Shown in pieces: positions 30,901 to 42,300 of a DNA stretch of 64,000 bases (positions are counted from its first letter, which is position 1; each line of letters starts with the position of its first letter). A program made the position numbers and the translations under genes. The notes under the pieces were generated by a model. That model searched no databases. It was not told the origin of the DNA and saw only the letters and a program-made list of their open reading frames with translations. The stretch comes from Forficula auricularia (taxonomy: Eukaryota > Arthropoda > Insecta > Dermaptera > Forficulidae): the NCBI GenBank assembly GCA_024734495.1, contig JALMQS010000133.1, forward strand, positions 245,182 through 309,181. Direction: 5' to 3'.

Positions 30901-33900
30901 GAGAAAAAAGAACCTTGTGGAAGAGTCTGAAGAAAAGAAATATTTCAACCAAATAATTGGGGATATGGGATGCCAGACATTTAGAGAGGTCCAAACAGCT
31001 GGCGGGGGACAGAGTCGAGTGGAGACGGATTGTTGTATCAAACCAGTCTTAGGACTGTATACTCAATGATGATGATGATGATGATATTTTTAAAACAGTA
31101 AAAAATAACGTAATTGCCCTGACCACTAAAAAGTGGAGAAATTCAATTACATTCTTAAGGACTTGTTTTCAAGATGTTCCTTTTAACCCCTTCACCTTCG
31201 AAAGATGACCCTCCAAAATAGAAAGGCTGTTCTTCCGTTTCTCAAAATTAAATAAATTGAAATTTCACAGGGAGATAGGTCTCTGCTTAAAGGTCTATTT
31301 ACATCAACAGTGTCGCGACCGTGAGGTGACCGGCCCGTGATCTCACAGTGATTTCGATTCACACAAACCAGTGGCGTGACCGGCGCCAGTCACTATTTTC
31401 TCTCAATGTTTATACTAGTTGGTTGCTAAATATGAGGAAATTCTCAGAAAATCTTCTTCTTCTTCATCCAACGCCCGTCCGTGGCTGGTCGGCCATTAGA
31501 CGCCGTGTTGCCCAATAAAGCCTTGCCCGTCCCTCTTAAGTTGTCGTCGACCACCTCTAGGGCACCTCATCTCTCTGGGGTCTAATGTAACTCGCCTCCT
31601 CGCGGTGCACCCTGGTTAATGCAAAATGACTTACACCTCTACGCCTCCAACTGTGCAACAGAAATTGCATCCGGAATTTATAATAGGCACAGTTATTGAC
31701 ATAGCCTCGAACGTCAAAACTTTACATGAAATGGAGGCATAGGACAAACTAGAGGCTGTTCAGATTGATGCGTGGCTCAATGAAAACCATTTTTGAGTAG
31801 CCACGGCATACAATCCACCCATGAACACGTTTGAACACCTGATCTTGGAGCAGGCCATTACGGACAAGACAATTCTCAGAAAATGATTTCCTAATGATTG
31901 TTCTTGTTCTGGATGAAGAGGAGAACTCACAAGTTATAAAACGTTTCATCAGGCGTGGAAAAAAAGAAAAACGATGAAGGAGAATTCGCTACTCTTTACA
32001 AGGAATTGATGAACGACGGAGCGAAATTCATTTAAATTCAGTGTCCTTTGTTTTGCCAGATCGTATAGTAGCATAGGATATAAGCGCACCAATTCGATGT
32101 TTTTTTCGTCATTTATAATATTTTACACAGAAAAGAAAAGTACGATAGGAACACGGCCGTGAAATAATAAAAATATCGGCGAGGACTAACCTGACTTTCA
32201 CTGTGGGGCCACGGTGGGAGCACTGACTGCACTATCATCACGGTACGGCACCTGTAGAGTGGAAACAGCCCTATCTAAAATGCCTGGAAGATTTTTTTTT
32301 TAATTCGGCTGTTGGAGCACGTGCCTGTCACGTCACTGTTGAGTGTAAATAGACCTTATAAGGGTTTGTGATTTTCTGAAGACTTGAACTTTTTATGACT
32401 GGCCCGCTAAAAAGAGCCTCTAATTTTTTATTTAACCAAAAGCTCAATAAAATAAATTTTTTAAGAAAGCCCTCACTTAAAAGGGTATGTGAATTAATGG
32501 TGACTTGAAAAAGGGGGAACTTTTTTGAAAAATAATAATTTCAACTTCTTAAATACTCAGAAAATTAAAATATTTTTTTTTATTATTATGTTAAGACTAA
32601 CTTGATAATTGTACTAGATGAAAGTGAGAAGTATCAGCCAAAAGATGGAATCACTGGGCTCAATAAAACACCTTTAATAAGACGTTTTCGGCCTCGAATT
32701 TTATTTGACCATCTTCAGTCAGTTAGGAGTTATACACAAAATGCGATACACATATGGAACGAACCAAGCCTTGTCAAAAATAAAAAATTTTTTAGCTTCA
32801 AATTTTATTTTTAACAAGGCTTGGTTCGATCACATATGTGCACCGCATTTTGTGTATAACTCCTAATTGACTGAAGATTGCCAAATAAAATTCAGGCCGA
32901 AACGTCTTATTAAAGGTGTTTTATTGAACCCAGTGATTCCATCTTTGGCTGATACCTCCTCCTTCATCTAGTACAGTTTCATCACAGCCACGAACTCTAA
33001 CAATAACTTGATAATTAATTATAAATTTTTCATTTTTTCATACATAGGTTTAAAGGTGACCGAGCGACAGACGTTTGAACCAAATTGCTACAAATGTTTT
33101 CAAAACCGATTTACATGGATCTAGAGTAAGCAAACAAAATAACAAAAATTATCATCAATCGTTTTAAATAAAATTATCAAGATTTTGATTTACATTTTTT
33201 CAAAAATCATTCCTAATATTCAAAATGCCACAATATATCAAGTTTGTTTCTATTTTACTTTTTATTTCTAACGATCTTTCTCACTCTCCCAAATATTTTG
33301 AAAAATTTTAAAAATATTTAAGAAGTAAAAATTGTATAAACCAACTTGATATGATATATTATTTGCATGGTATTATGAATGATCTTTTAAAAAATTAATT
33401 TGGCCTTTTTGATTTTCTGGATATTTGTGTGAAGACGTTTCGTCGAAGACAATTTGTATTAAAATAAACCGGCCACATGCGAGTTGGACCTCATTCTGAA
33501 GACCCCATACCTACCTTATAACTTCCAAAATAATTGAGATATCAAATTTGTTTTTTATTTATTGTTGATAACGAGACAATGATGGAATTTGTGGATTTTT
33601 TAAAGCTAATTCTAAACGCTGACATATACATTAATTACCTTAAACGTTGAGACTTTTTCACATCATTTCAAAGCGAAATAAATTTAAAAAAAATTAAAAC
33701 TACTTCTACTTAAACAGGGATTCTTCACACACCAAAAATATTTTTTATTTTTGACCTTATCTAAAATAAGCATTCGATTAAAATTTTAATACGAATACAA
33801 CGGGGAAAATGAATACATATACGTTGTAAATTTCAAGTTTGTATATTTACTTTACAATACACTGTCAGACGGATAGATAAAAAGACATTGTAGCGACACT

Positions 33901-35953
33901 ATAATACAGGGCTTTTTAAACTTTTTTCATTCGCGACCCCATTTTGATTTAAAAATTTTTCGCGACCCCAATCATCATTTTTAATGGCAAATCATAAATA
34001 AATTTATAGTGAAGCAAATTTTTATAAACATACCTATAATATATAATAATTGAGTTAAATCTAAATAATAATGAAATGGATCTGCTTGTTTCTTATAAAA
34101 TAAAAAGAGTCAAAATTAATTAATTAAGTTCATCATTTTCAACATTTGTCAAATTTTTATCTGTATATAATCGCGGCCAATGCTGAGAACGTAGCTTCAC
34201 ATAAATAAATAAATATATCTATACAAAATAGCAATTTCAAAATTATTGGAAATTCAGTGACCTATATATATACCTCGAATTCACCAAACATTAATTTTTG
34301 GCCGTTGCGCATTATAATTTTTTCCGGGGGTCAGGTTAGGCTAGGTGGTACCTTGTCAGCCTGCTAACCATGTGGACTCTGGGTTCGAATCCGGCTCGAG
34401 GCATCCGTTTAAAATCTGACCCCGGGGTAGAAACACATTTTAAAAATAAATAGTATCGTAAATTGACTTATGGCTAGAAAGGACGAAAAGCCAAAAAAAA
34501 AAAAAAAATTCATTGTTTCATTGTCATTGTTGCCCTATGTATCGCGACCCCGAAATTCATTGTCACGACCCCAAATGGGGTCGCGACCCATAGTTTAAGA
34601 AACACCTGCTATAATAGAATCCTCTTTTACTTTTAAACCAAACCCTAATAAATAAAAAAATTAGAAGTCTCCTTCATTGCCTTATTTAAATAATAATTCA
34701 ATCCTCATTAACTCATTATTATCTTAGTCATTATTTATTTTAATCGAATCATTAATTTTTCAGGTCCGCATAGTCAGATCAAAATGCCCATCTTTGGTTG
34801 GCATTGAAGGTATTGTAATTTTGGAAACGAAACACACTCTTCGAGTACTCGGAACCGACAATCGGTTGAGAAGTACGATATTTGTTAAATTTATTTGAAA
34901 ATGTTATTACTTTTAACGAAATATGAAAATTATTTTTAAAAAATAAAAATAATATAATATTTTGACATCTTTATTAAAACTATCTTTATATACATATTGG
35001 GAAAAACAGGGATAATAATAATATTGTAGAGATCTAATTAATATATATTATTATTATTAATCTTTATATCCAAAATTTTTTTATCTAAGCTAAAATGGAT
35101 TCGTGTCCATGGAAAATTTTCACAACGATGTGGAGAAAAATTAAAAAAGATAATCAATTGTAGTAAGACGTTTCGTTTCATTATTTCGACTGCTTCAACA
35201 ACAACAACTCCAATTTGAATATCTATTCACCATAAAAGTAAATCAATTTGATGGATACATTTTGGAGGGCGAACTGGAAAGAAAAGGGGAAGACCTAGAT
35301 TAAAGTAATTAAAAGATAAGGGATCTGGGACTTTTAGAAAAGTGAAGGGATTGAGTTGATTGGAGTCGGGTAGTTGCGTCAAACCAGTTTTAGGACTCGA
35401 TGATGATGATGAAAATTCGAAATATATCCTTAAATTTATTAGTTCCAATTAGTAGTAAGTGAGAATCCATATTTATTTTACTCTTCCCTGAGAATATTCT
35501 TGATCCGTTTAAAACCAAAAATAGATATTCTTAAGATTTATTTTTTAATATTAAATTGAAATGATCATTGGTTATCAAATGACTTAAATAAATGTATCTC
35601 TATCAAATTAATTTACTTTTATACTGATTGGACTTTGAAGGGAGTTGCTAAATAAGTCGCAATAAATTAACGAAACATCCTACTTCACTTGAGTGTAATT
35701 TAATTCTTTGTCCACATCCTATGAAAAGCTATAGCTTATGTTTAACCAATCATTTTATATTTACTTATAAATCTTTATTTGTAAATTAAAATTTATTTAA
35801 TTATTTTTATTTCAGGTGTACCAAAATCTACTTAGTGTTATTGCCTTAAAAATTGGAAATTATGAATTGACACTTTTTGGTCCGAATTTTGAATACAGAC
35901 CTGCTGAACGAAGTGTACGAAAAATAAAAACACCTCTAAATATTTGGCTATGA
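27990..35953 (+). CDS. Pop4: RNase P/MRP protein subunit Pop4 (Rpp29), six exons, last exon frameshifted
   Basis: Rpp29 is the OB/Sm-fold protein of RNase P and MRP that helps bind and cleave pre-tRNA. Exons: 27990-28011, 28483-28607, 30004-30218, about 33065-33125, 34764-34872, 35816-35953. Key segments: LTARERRSLGFYKLPKSGM and FRDFLPMNQLWNDYATKFL (exon 3), VFKTDLHGSR (exon 4), IVRSKCPSLVGIEGIVIL then ETKHTLRVLGTDNRL (exon 5), LTLFGPNFEYRPAERSVRK (exon 6). Phases match (1, 0, 2, 0, 1). The exon 4 acceptor is uncertain: the best pyrimidine tract (33047) gives a stop, so 33064 or 33070 must be used. In exon 6 the frame gives VPKST then TAG at 35833; skipping one T restores SVIALKIG. That means an inactivating insertion or a sequence error. 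About 200 residues. Confidence 0.9.
28133..28178 (-). ncRNA. hammerhead-like core, left arm
   Basis: Minus strand: CUGAGGA, one A, helix II of six pairs (GUCAAC, loop AAA, GUUGAC), GAAAC, the palindrome AACGUU, then GGC, which pairs with GCC just before the core. Three further U-A pairs are possible beyond an AG/AA internal loop. Confidence 0.55.
28341..28380 (+). ncRNA. hammerhead-like core, right arm, decayed
   Basis: Plus strand counterpart: CUGAGGA intact and GAAACGUUGG intact, but the 3' strand of helix II reads GUUAAA instead of GUUGAC, so helix II is weakened. Confidence 0.5.
29364..29882. repeat. foldback element with a MITE inside its right arm
   Basis: CTAGACAAGGATAGAAGGCC at about 29370 is inverted near 29860-29880, and TCGTCGCCTTAGAGTGTAAA at about 29411 is inverted at 29610-29768, interrupted by the MITE at 29629-29754. 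In Pop4 intron 2. Confidence 0.75.
29629..29754. mobile_element. Harbinger-type MITE, 126 bp
   Basis: Ends GGGCCAGTTGTATGTCGC and complement of GGTCCGGTTGTATGCCGC, flanked by TAA at 29626-29628 and 29755-29757. Same family as the nested pair at 5764-6154. The uninterrupted arm of the surrounding foldback confirms the target. Confidence 0.9.
30465..31085 (+). pseudogene. 3' fragment of the 19-22 kb LINE family
   Basis: Plus-strand copy starting at QILIEEIKMKINKNKTKVL and ending in a GAT-repeat tail at 31064-31085. An internal deletion near 30935 removes the segment coding for the Arg-rich GRGRPR region. In Pop4 intron 3, sense orientation. Confidence 0.9.
31290..32357. mobile_element. about 1.07-kb DNA element with inverted ends
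   Basis: Left end AAGGTCTATTTACATCAACA, right complement AAGGTCTATTTACACTCAAC; TTA/TAT flanks suggest a 3-bp target duplication. Subterminal sequence is GC-rich (GTCGCGACC, GTGACCGGC). A 66-residue minus frame at 31949-31749 has no recognisable domain. Probably a deleted transposon; superfamily uncertain. Confidence 0.55.
32676..32726 (-). ncRNA. hammerhead-like core, left arm
   Basis: Minus strand: CUGAAGA, U, helix II GGUC with GGCC (four pairs, 13-nt loop), then GAAAAC with one A too many, and ACGUC. The GAAA box is altered. Confidence 0.45.
32862..32912 (+). ncRNA. hammerhead-like core, right arm
   Basis: Plus strand: CUGAAGA at 32871-32877, UU, GCC paired with GGC, then GAAACGUC at 32899-32906 (ACGU palindrome, C next). 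Partial helix I pairing between CUAAUUGA and UUAUUAAAG. Confidence 0.45.
33907..34608. mobile_element. hAT element with perfect 8-bp target duplication, present only in copy A
   Basis: CAGGGCTTTTTAAAC at the left and complement of CAGGTGTTTCTTAAAC at the right; CTATAATA at 33899-33906 and 34609-34616. Subterminal TCGCGACCCC repeats. A SINE (34326-34508) has inserted into it. In Pop4 intron 4. Confidence 0.9.
34326..34508 (+). mobile_element. tRNA-derived SINE, copy 1
   Basis: Pol III B box GGGTTCGAATCC at 34381-34392, A-box-like TTAGGCTAGGTGG upstream, shared 3' body with AAATAGTATCGTAAAT and TTATGGCTAGAAAGG, then AAAGCC and a poly-A of 16. Same family as 37858-38033. Confidence 0.85.
35166..35199 (-). 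ncRNA. decayed hammerhead-like core in copy A
   Basis: Minus strand: UUGAAGC in place of CUGANGA, then GUCGAAAUAAUGAAAC and GAAACGUC. The same remnant is at 52401-52432 (UUGAAGA, better kept). It predates the segmental duplication. Not expected to be active. Confidence 0.3.
35290..35415 (+). mobile_element. LINE 3'-terminal fragment with GAT tail
   Basis: Ends GTTGCGTCAAACCAGTTTTAG then GATGATGATGAT, the 3' end of the 19-22 kb LINE family. The duplicate copy is at 52490-52668. Confidence 0.75.
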
Positions 35954-36308
35954 TTTATTTTTCTTTGTAACCAATTTTAAAGGCGGTTAATCTTGTATAT
36001 ATTCATTTAATTAAAAAATTATTTATTTTTCTTATTATTAATTTTTATACAGATTAAATATTGTTAATTATTATGTTTATCCAAGTCATTTTGTTCTAAT
36101 AAAAAAAAATTAGTTAACATTTTTATTGAATTACCCAATTCTTTAAAACCTACTACTAGTAGTAGAGGATGACACAGAAACACGGGAACTTTTAGCAAAC
36201 AAATAAAAATAGAATACAGAACAACAAAATTTATTGACAATTTTGTCTTCAATTCTTGTTTTAATTCATCCGGTGTCCTTGGTCGAGTCGTCGGGATTTA
36301 AGTCGCCT

Positions 36309-36788
36309 CAAGGCCGGATTTAAGTAGTATGCCGCCTATAGGCTAAAGTCCATTTGCCTCCCCTCTATATTTCATATTTGCTTAATACATTTGTTTTATA
36401 CAACAAAAGGATAGAGTTCATTGGTGTTTTCATTTTTTTAAACATAAAGTTCATTTAGTTTAAATAAAACTAAAGTTTTAATGATTTATATAATAAATTA
36501 TGTAATCAAATTAGTTATCTATTTGTTTTTTTAGATTGCACTACAAGAAAGTTATAATATATGATTATGTGCTGTGAATTTGTATTATGTTATAGTTTTA
36601 GAAAGTAGGCTATGTAGAAGGACTAAAACATATTTTTAAGTAACATGTATTCTTAAATTCGTACGGAAAATATTATTAACGTCTGAAATACTTCATTTTA
36701 ACTTTTGAATAAATTGCCAAACTGCCGCCCCTGAAAATTTGCCGCTCTAGGCTGCAGCCTACTTAGCCTATTTAGAAATACGGCCCTG
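36309..36788. mobile_element. old hAT element, copy A
   Basis: Ends CAAGGCCGGATTTAAG and complement of CAGGGCCGTATTTCTAA. Present in both duplication copies, so older than the duplication. The target duplication is eroded here but visible in copy B. Confidence 0.8.
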
Positions 36789-36960
36789 GCAGACTTGACT
36801 CTTGAGGGAGCCCCATAAGAAAAATCACAAACTGATCCAAAAGTTCCCGTTTTTCTGTCTCACCCTGTATTAGTAACGTTTACTTCACACCCTATTCTAC
36901 GATATTCCTACAAAGAGTTGAGAGCTTTATTTCTTGTTATTTATCCAAGAGTGTATAGAT

Positions 36961-37225
36961 ATAGTGGCGACCGTGGGTCGGGCCTCTGACCTGAAGTAAG
37001 CTGATTCGAGACCGAGTCTACGGCAGATATTTGCAGTCGCCTCTTGGAAAGCAATGCCAATCTACCAAGAGTATAATAGCCTATAAAACCTCTCCAAACT
37101 AGCCGTTCGGAACCGGCGTTAAAAAGTAGGTCCCGTATATCTGTAAAACAACTAAACACACTCAGCACAGGTATGTGTGAAGAGGCGCCTCGCCCGTTTC
37201 GGGTATAGCACTCTAAGAAGAAGAA
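36961..37225 (+). mobile_element. SINE-like insertion with AAG tail
   Basis: GTATAGAT flanks it at 36953-36960 and 37226-37233; copy B (59475-59485) has the empty site. About 265 bp ending in AAGAAGAAGAA. B-box-like GATTCGAGACC at about 37010 and A-box-like TGGCGACCGTGGG at about 36966 suggest Pol III origin, with an imperfect B box. Confidence 0.65.
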
Positions 37226-37539
37226 GTATAGATCTATTTAGATTTGATCTTTTCATTCGAAGGCGTCTCAACAGTCTTTTGCCACCTGACTATCCCTTCC
37301 ACAACTTTTATTATTGCCTTTCGTTTTAATATTCCTTTACACATATTAAAATCTATAGCTAGGTGCAGACTGATTATATATATCTATTCTTATTGCCACT
37401 CTCAGCACATGGCGGGTAGAAGTAATAAATATAATTGTAAAGAAAAAAATGTTATTGATTGTTTAATAAATTACAAAAATACAAATCTTTTATAAAAAAA
37501 ACACTCTAGAACACGTTTATTTAAAAAACAAAAAAAAAC

Positions 37540-37573
37540 AATCGTTTCGGGAGAATATCTCCCTTTTTCAATG
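37540..37573 (-). ncRNA. hammerhead-like core, decayed, left arm
   Basis: Minus strand: UUGAAAA replaces CUGANGA; helix II GGGAG with CUCCC is perfect; GAAACGAUUG follows. The core is probably dead. Confidence 0.35.
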
Positions 37574-37857
37574 GATAAAATGTGCGAAAAAAGAAAAAAA
37601 TGTTACTTTCTAAAATTTGAAAGTAATACTAAGATATTAAATATTTTTATAAATAGACAATTGTACATGTTGTCTTGGTGACCAGATTACATTTAATTAA
37701 AATATAAATATTTATGAAAAAAGTTATTTTTCTCTAAAAATTTTTTATAAACATTCGAAAACAATCCATATCTGACCTTTTAATTAATCGAATTTTTGTT
37801 ATATAAAATTTCGATCATTGCTAAGATTTTTTTTAAAGAAAAATAACTTTTCATAAA

Positions 37858-38033
37858 GCGGGGTCGGATAGGCTAGTGTGCGGGCGTATCATCCCGTTAC
37901 ATTCAGTAGACCCGGGTTCGAATCCGACTGAAGCATTCGGATAAAATCTGACCCCCGGCAGGAATAAATTTAAATAAAATAAATAGTATCGTAAATGGGC
38001 TTATGGCTAGAAAGGCCGTAAAGCCAAAAAAAA
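37858..38033 (+). mobile_element. tRNA-derived SINE, copy 2
   Basis: B box GGTTCGAATCC at about 37915, A-box-like ATAGGCTAGTGTG at about 37868, the same 3' body as copy 1 and a poly-A end. Target duplication about CTTCATAAA/CTTTTCATAAA on both sides. Confidence 0.85.
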
Positions 38034-38184
38034 CTTCATAAATATTTATATTTTAATTATAGGTAATCTAGTCCCCAAGATAATATCTACAATTGTCTAT
38101 TTATAAAAATATTTATATATCTTAGTGTTGCTCTCAAATCTCAGAGAAAAGCAAATTTTTTTTCTTTTTTCGCAAATTTTATCC

Positions 38185-38220
38185 ATTGAAAAAGGGAGAA
38201 ATTCTTCCGAAACGTTTGGT
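38185..38220 (+). ncRNA. hammerhead-like core, decayed, right arm
   Basis: Plus strand: UUGAAAA, helix II GGGAG/CUUCC with A and U loop, GAAACGUUUGG. Partner of the left-arm core. Confidence 0.35.
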
Positions 38221-38396
38221 TTTTTAAATAAACGTGTTCCGGATTGTTTCTTTATAAAAGATTCGTATTCTTATAGAGTTAAGAATGATTATTTTCAACC
38301 ATTTATTTCTTTCTCTCTTACCTGCGTTGATTATAATACTCGCTTAACTCCTACTACTCCAATTATATTATCGAAACAAAGAATCTAATACCTTTT

Positions 38397-38610
38397 TTAA
38401 CCGACTTTCAAAAAAAGAGGAGGTTCTCTATTCGACTGATTTTTTTTTTTTTTATATAGGTATAGTTTGTTTGGCACCGACTTCAACAAGTAATTTCATG
38501 TTAATATTTCGTAGTTTAGTTGTAACTAAATAAGATAATAATTATTTTATACCTTTTAGTGTATTTTATTTGTTGCATTTAATTTTTTGAAGTCAGTTTT
38601 ATTTTTTTCT
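38397..38610. repeat. dispersed CCGACTTCAAAAA repeat, copy A
   Basis: AACCGACTTTCAAAAAAAGAG, then TTTGGCACCGACTTCAAC, and an end GTTGCATTTAATTTTTTGAA. A larger inverted version lies at 61855-62565. Confidence 0.65.
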
Positions 38611-38689
38611 TAAAAATTATTATCTTTACCACTTGCGGAATATCAGAAAAAAATAGAATTGTAACCCAATGTAATTATGTTAAGGGAGA

Positions 38690-38880
38690 ATGGTGTATCT
38701 TATTGGTGAAACATATTTAAGTAAAGGAAAGAAAATTTTAAAAATATAAAATTCTAAGTAGGTTTCACAAAAATAAAAGACAATGTGAACTTCTTGAGAT
38801 GGGCTTGCATACCCCGAAATATATATAGAGTAATGTAACAATCTTGTCTTTAATTTTTGTGAAACCACTGTAATTAGTCC
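38690..38880 (+). mobile_element. Penelope-terminus-like inverted element with core, copy A
   Basis: GGTTTCACAAAAATAAAAGA at 38761 is inverted at 38847-38866. Between them: CUUGAGA (mutated core), GGGC...ACCC, C, GAAAUAUAUAUA. The equivalent in copy B at 60538-60645 keeps CUGAAGA. Confidence 0.6.
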
Positions 38881-38994
38881 ACTTCTTAAATTCTTATCCC
38901 AACAAATTATGTTTATTCTTTTTGCTACAAAATGTTTTATTCCTTACTTGGTTTTCCTCATTAGGGACTACTTTTTATTTACTATAGAAAATCA

Positions 38995-39160
38995 AGAGAG
39001 ATGGTCAACTACTAGATCCCAGAAGTATTCGATTATTTTCAATATGCTCACTCTATGAACTCCTGAAGATGCGTTCGTACCCCGAAATACCAAATACCAA
39101 ATATAGAGTCATGCTAACAAGCAACATATGTATTCTCATAAGGATTTTAGAGATTATTAT
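38995..39160 (+). ncRNA. hammerhead-like core before the GST 3' end, copy A
   Basis: CUGAAGA at 39063-39069, UGCGUUCGUACCCC as helix II region, GAAA at 39084-39087. The ACUC before the core pairs with GAGU after the AU-rich stretch, which is interrupted here by duplicated CAAATAC. Confidence 0.45.
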
Positions 39161-39397
39161 TGTAACAGGTTGACAGGATTTAATTAGTTTTGGTATGTCA
39201 TATTAATAATAAAATATAATTTGTTTAGAAAAAATTTTATTTGTAATTTTAGCATTATAAAAGTTAAAATATATAGCAACAATCAATTTAAAATGAAACA
39301 GTATTTTTTAGTTGAAACATTTGTAGTAATATTAAAGTATAGAAATATATATCAGTTCTTAAATCTTTAATATCTATAAAGATAAATTCATAATAAT

Positions 39398-42300
39398 TTA
39401 CAAATCTGATTTGGGACGTTTTGCAATCCATTCTTTGATTCCGGGAAGATTTTCAACCTTCTCAATGAATCCTAGAATATTTGTATATGGCTTAAGGAGA
39501 TCCTGATCTTCCAAAACGAAAAGTAATGTTGGTATTACAGCAACTACATAAAGATCCACCCAAGACAACTGGAAAAAAAAGAAAAATGAAAATTGATTAT
39601 ACAACATCTTGAAAGCAAAAAAATAAAAATAAATCAATGGTTGTTTATTTTTATCTAGACATTCATTTACCTTTTTATTTGCAAGATATCCATTATTCTC
39701 TTTAATTTGCTTATCCAAATCTTTTAAAAATTTTGGTGTCAATTCTGCAACTCTTTCTTTTTTAATAGCTTTAGCCTCAGGAACCTTTTCTTTAAAAATA
39801 GAAATGACCTCTAAAAAAATAAATAAATAAGTTCAAGACTGGCTATAAGATTTTTTGGGAACTGGAGTTTTTAGAGAAAGATATTTAAATGATATCCAAG
39901 GAACCTAATAGATTTTGTGATTAAAAAAAACAAAACGTTATTATAATTTGTATTTTAATATTTAATTAAGAAATTTTATTAAGTCAATAAAATTAAATAT
40001 TTTTCAAAATTTCACTAGAGGATGATGGATTTGAATACGTGTTTATTTTTATATCTCAGATAACGTATTTTTCTTCATATCTTTGAACATTTTAAGATTT
40101 GAGTACCAATGTATTCAATCATGAGCTTATGTGTGTGGGTGTAGTGAGCGAATTTTTTTTACTTTACAATACGGGATATTGTAATCATATATGAAAGTTT
40201 ATTTTATTTTTATTGTCGAAATACTAGTAAGTATAACAAAAACGGATGAAACTATTTTGATAAAAAAATTGTGTGTATTCTCAGCGTTTCCGACAACAAA
40301 ACGTTTTATAATTGAACATAGAAAAATTTATATTTTAAATTTTAAGGGATATTAGATATTTTGTCAAAATGTCTATTAGTGAGCGCATGAGTGCGTGTGT
40401 TACCAATTGTTATTAAATTTAGATATTTTATATTGCGATTAAGAGTTGATTAGATTTTGGCAGAAATCGGACTAATTAGGTGGAAGGGTGGTTAAAATTT
40501 AAACTCTTTGTCTGATTTGAACCAAATTTGCACAGTTAGCCTTTAAGTCCCATGGGGAACAATCACTTCAAAAATCAGTTTTCTAAAATGGAATGAATGA
40601 AAAAGATACTTGCCAATGCGCAAATCATTAAAGGTGTCGAAAGCCATATTAATTTGTAAATTTTCCCATTTGTCTTTTCCTCCTAAATTCAAGTCTTCTG
40701 CAAGAAATTTGCAAATAGCAGAGGATTGGGTAAGCCTTTTTCCATCAAATTCCAGAAATGGAAGAAATCCTAGTCCAGGTAATTCTGAAAAATAGCAAGT
40801 AATAACAATAAAAAATATTACATGTTCAATTAAAAAATAATATAATATTCAAATAATTTTTAATTCAATTTAGAGATCCTTCGTTTGGGCAATCTTAATT
40901 CAAAAGTATTCCATATTTTTTAGAACCAAAGTCTGAATTAAAGAAATTAAAATGTAGATTTTATTTAATATTTCGAGTGAAGTCAACCTTTAATTACTTA
41001 TCACTAGTAATAATGAAACTAAATTGACTATAGTCTCGTTATAAATAAATTAAAAATTTATAATTCCAGCAGAAGACACGTGTCTTATTGTCTTCTTCAA
41101 TAGTGGAAAACAGTACTTATATATGTGTATATTTATCTTTTAATACACACACAAAAATGGGTCACGTACTTTATTTTGCGTTTTGCTAGGAGAAATTATT
41201 CATCCAATCAAGAAAAAAAATATTAAATAAAAACCTTAAACTAATGATAATAAATAATCATATATTGTGGCCGCCTACTTTTATATCCATTAAATGGAAG
41301 GTGGTCAATTTCTGACATTCACTATATATTTAAAGGATTCTTCAGTTCTCCATCTTAGATTGAATTTTTTTAATGTAAATGATGAGAGAAGGAGTTAAAC
41401 CAAAAAGGTGCAGGGTTGGCCCCTCCATCGTGAAAAGAAGACGAAGAAGGGTTTTTATGCGCTGGGTAGAGGTCGAACGTATCTGTGGATACGGGTCTTA
41501 AATAGCTGAAGGTTATAAGTCGCGGGAAAGATGGTGGCAGGGAGCGAGTTCCAGTCTCTGGAGGTCATAGAGATAAAAGAGTTGGCGAAAGCGCTTGTTC
41601 GACTTGTATCCAATTAGACAGCGAAGGGGTGCTGAGCGTTTGAAGACCGCGTGTTTCTCGTAAAGAGGGCATTAGGGGGGATAATTGATTTCAGCTCGAC
41701 TGAACGGACACCGTGATAGAATCTGTAGTACAGGGAAAGGGCAGAAACGGTTCTTCGGTGAGCCAGGGTCTCCTATAACAGCGTCTAGACCTAAATAGGA
41801 GACCAAGCTTGCGCGCTGCAGCTTTAGCAGTGGTTGAGATATGGTCATTCCATGAAAGGTCAGACCCTTTTTTTTTTGGAGGGGAACTGTCATGGACACC
41901 TCTTCATGGGTAGTGCTCGACTTCTACCGACTAAAACCCCTCCATTCCCCCGATTCACCCTACCCCGGAACCTCTATTTGCATTACTTCAGGTAGGCAGG
42001 TAGACCTCCTTATCACCCGGTATCCTTGGCGGTTAATATCTCCCTGCAGAGGTCCGATATCGCTTTCCAGCTTCCATCATCCCTCGTCATTGTTATAAAA
42101 ATTCTCAACCGAGAGCTTCGAGTCGAGTCGCTCCTCTGTACGAATTCTAATATCATTCCATTGGGCACACTCGAATATTGTGTGCTTCGGAGAGTCTGGA
42201 GTTACACAGACACTACATTTCTCATCTTCTTGATTCCCATTTTTTTCAAATAGGTACCAAATTTACCATGGCCGCTTAGGACCTGAGTTATAAAAGTCTA

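Larger units (their letters stand above)
32611..33003. mobile_element. foldback element with hammerhead-like cores, 13-bp target duplication
   Basis: TAACTTGATAATT at 32598-32610 and 33004-33016 is an exact 13-bp target duplication. Arms 32611-32790 and 32812-32974 (GTACTAGATGAA and complement) around a short A/T loop near 32800. The right end carries 29 bp (32975-33003) outside the arm. In Pop4 intron 3, just before exon 4. Confidence 0.85.
37440..38277. mobile_element. foldback element with decayed hammerhead-like cores, SINE inside
   Basis: Absent from copy B (near 59690), hence an insertion after or at the duplication. Arms roughly 37470-37800 and 38034-38277. ACACGTTTATTTAAAAAAC occurs near the left end and its complement near the right. 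Cores at 37540-37573 (minus) and 38185-38220 (plus). A SINE interrupts the right arm. Confidence 0.7.
33378..40120. repeat. segmental duplication, copy A
   Basis: Collinear with 50832-61785, same orientation. Shared landmarks: GTCGAAGACAATTTGTATT (33443 and 50884), GCGACACTAT (33893 and 51324), the Pop4 last exon (35816 and about 54379), the hAT at 36309 and 56545, GAGTTGAGAGCTTTATTTC (36915 and 59441), and the GST exons at 39398 and 61050. Copy A is about 6.7 kb, copy B about 11 kb, the difference being insertions. Confidence 0.9.

Noticed and set aside
33048..33064. Acceptor TACATAG at 33047 as the start of Pop4 exon 4
   Set aside because: It gives an in-frame stop in the required phase; the acceptors 17 or 23 bp downstream keep the conserved frame.
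33431..33450. GACGTTTCGTCGAAGAC, also near 50868
   Set aside because: Keeps GAAACGUC on the minus strand but lacks the CUGANGA half; at most a truncated remnant.
34326..38033. Functional tRNA genes at the two B boxes
   Set aside because: No acceptor-stem complementarity of a full tRNA, shared 3' body and poly-A tail: SINE copies.
41080..41110. Another core-like stretch (TTGAAGAAGACAATAAGACACGTG on the minus strand, in parts)
   Set aside because: The GAAA box is missing and helix II does not form; only the CUGANGA resemblance remains.
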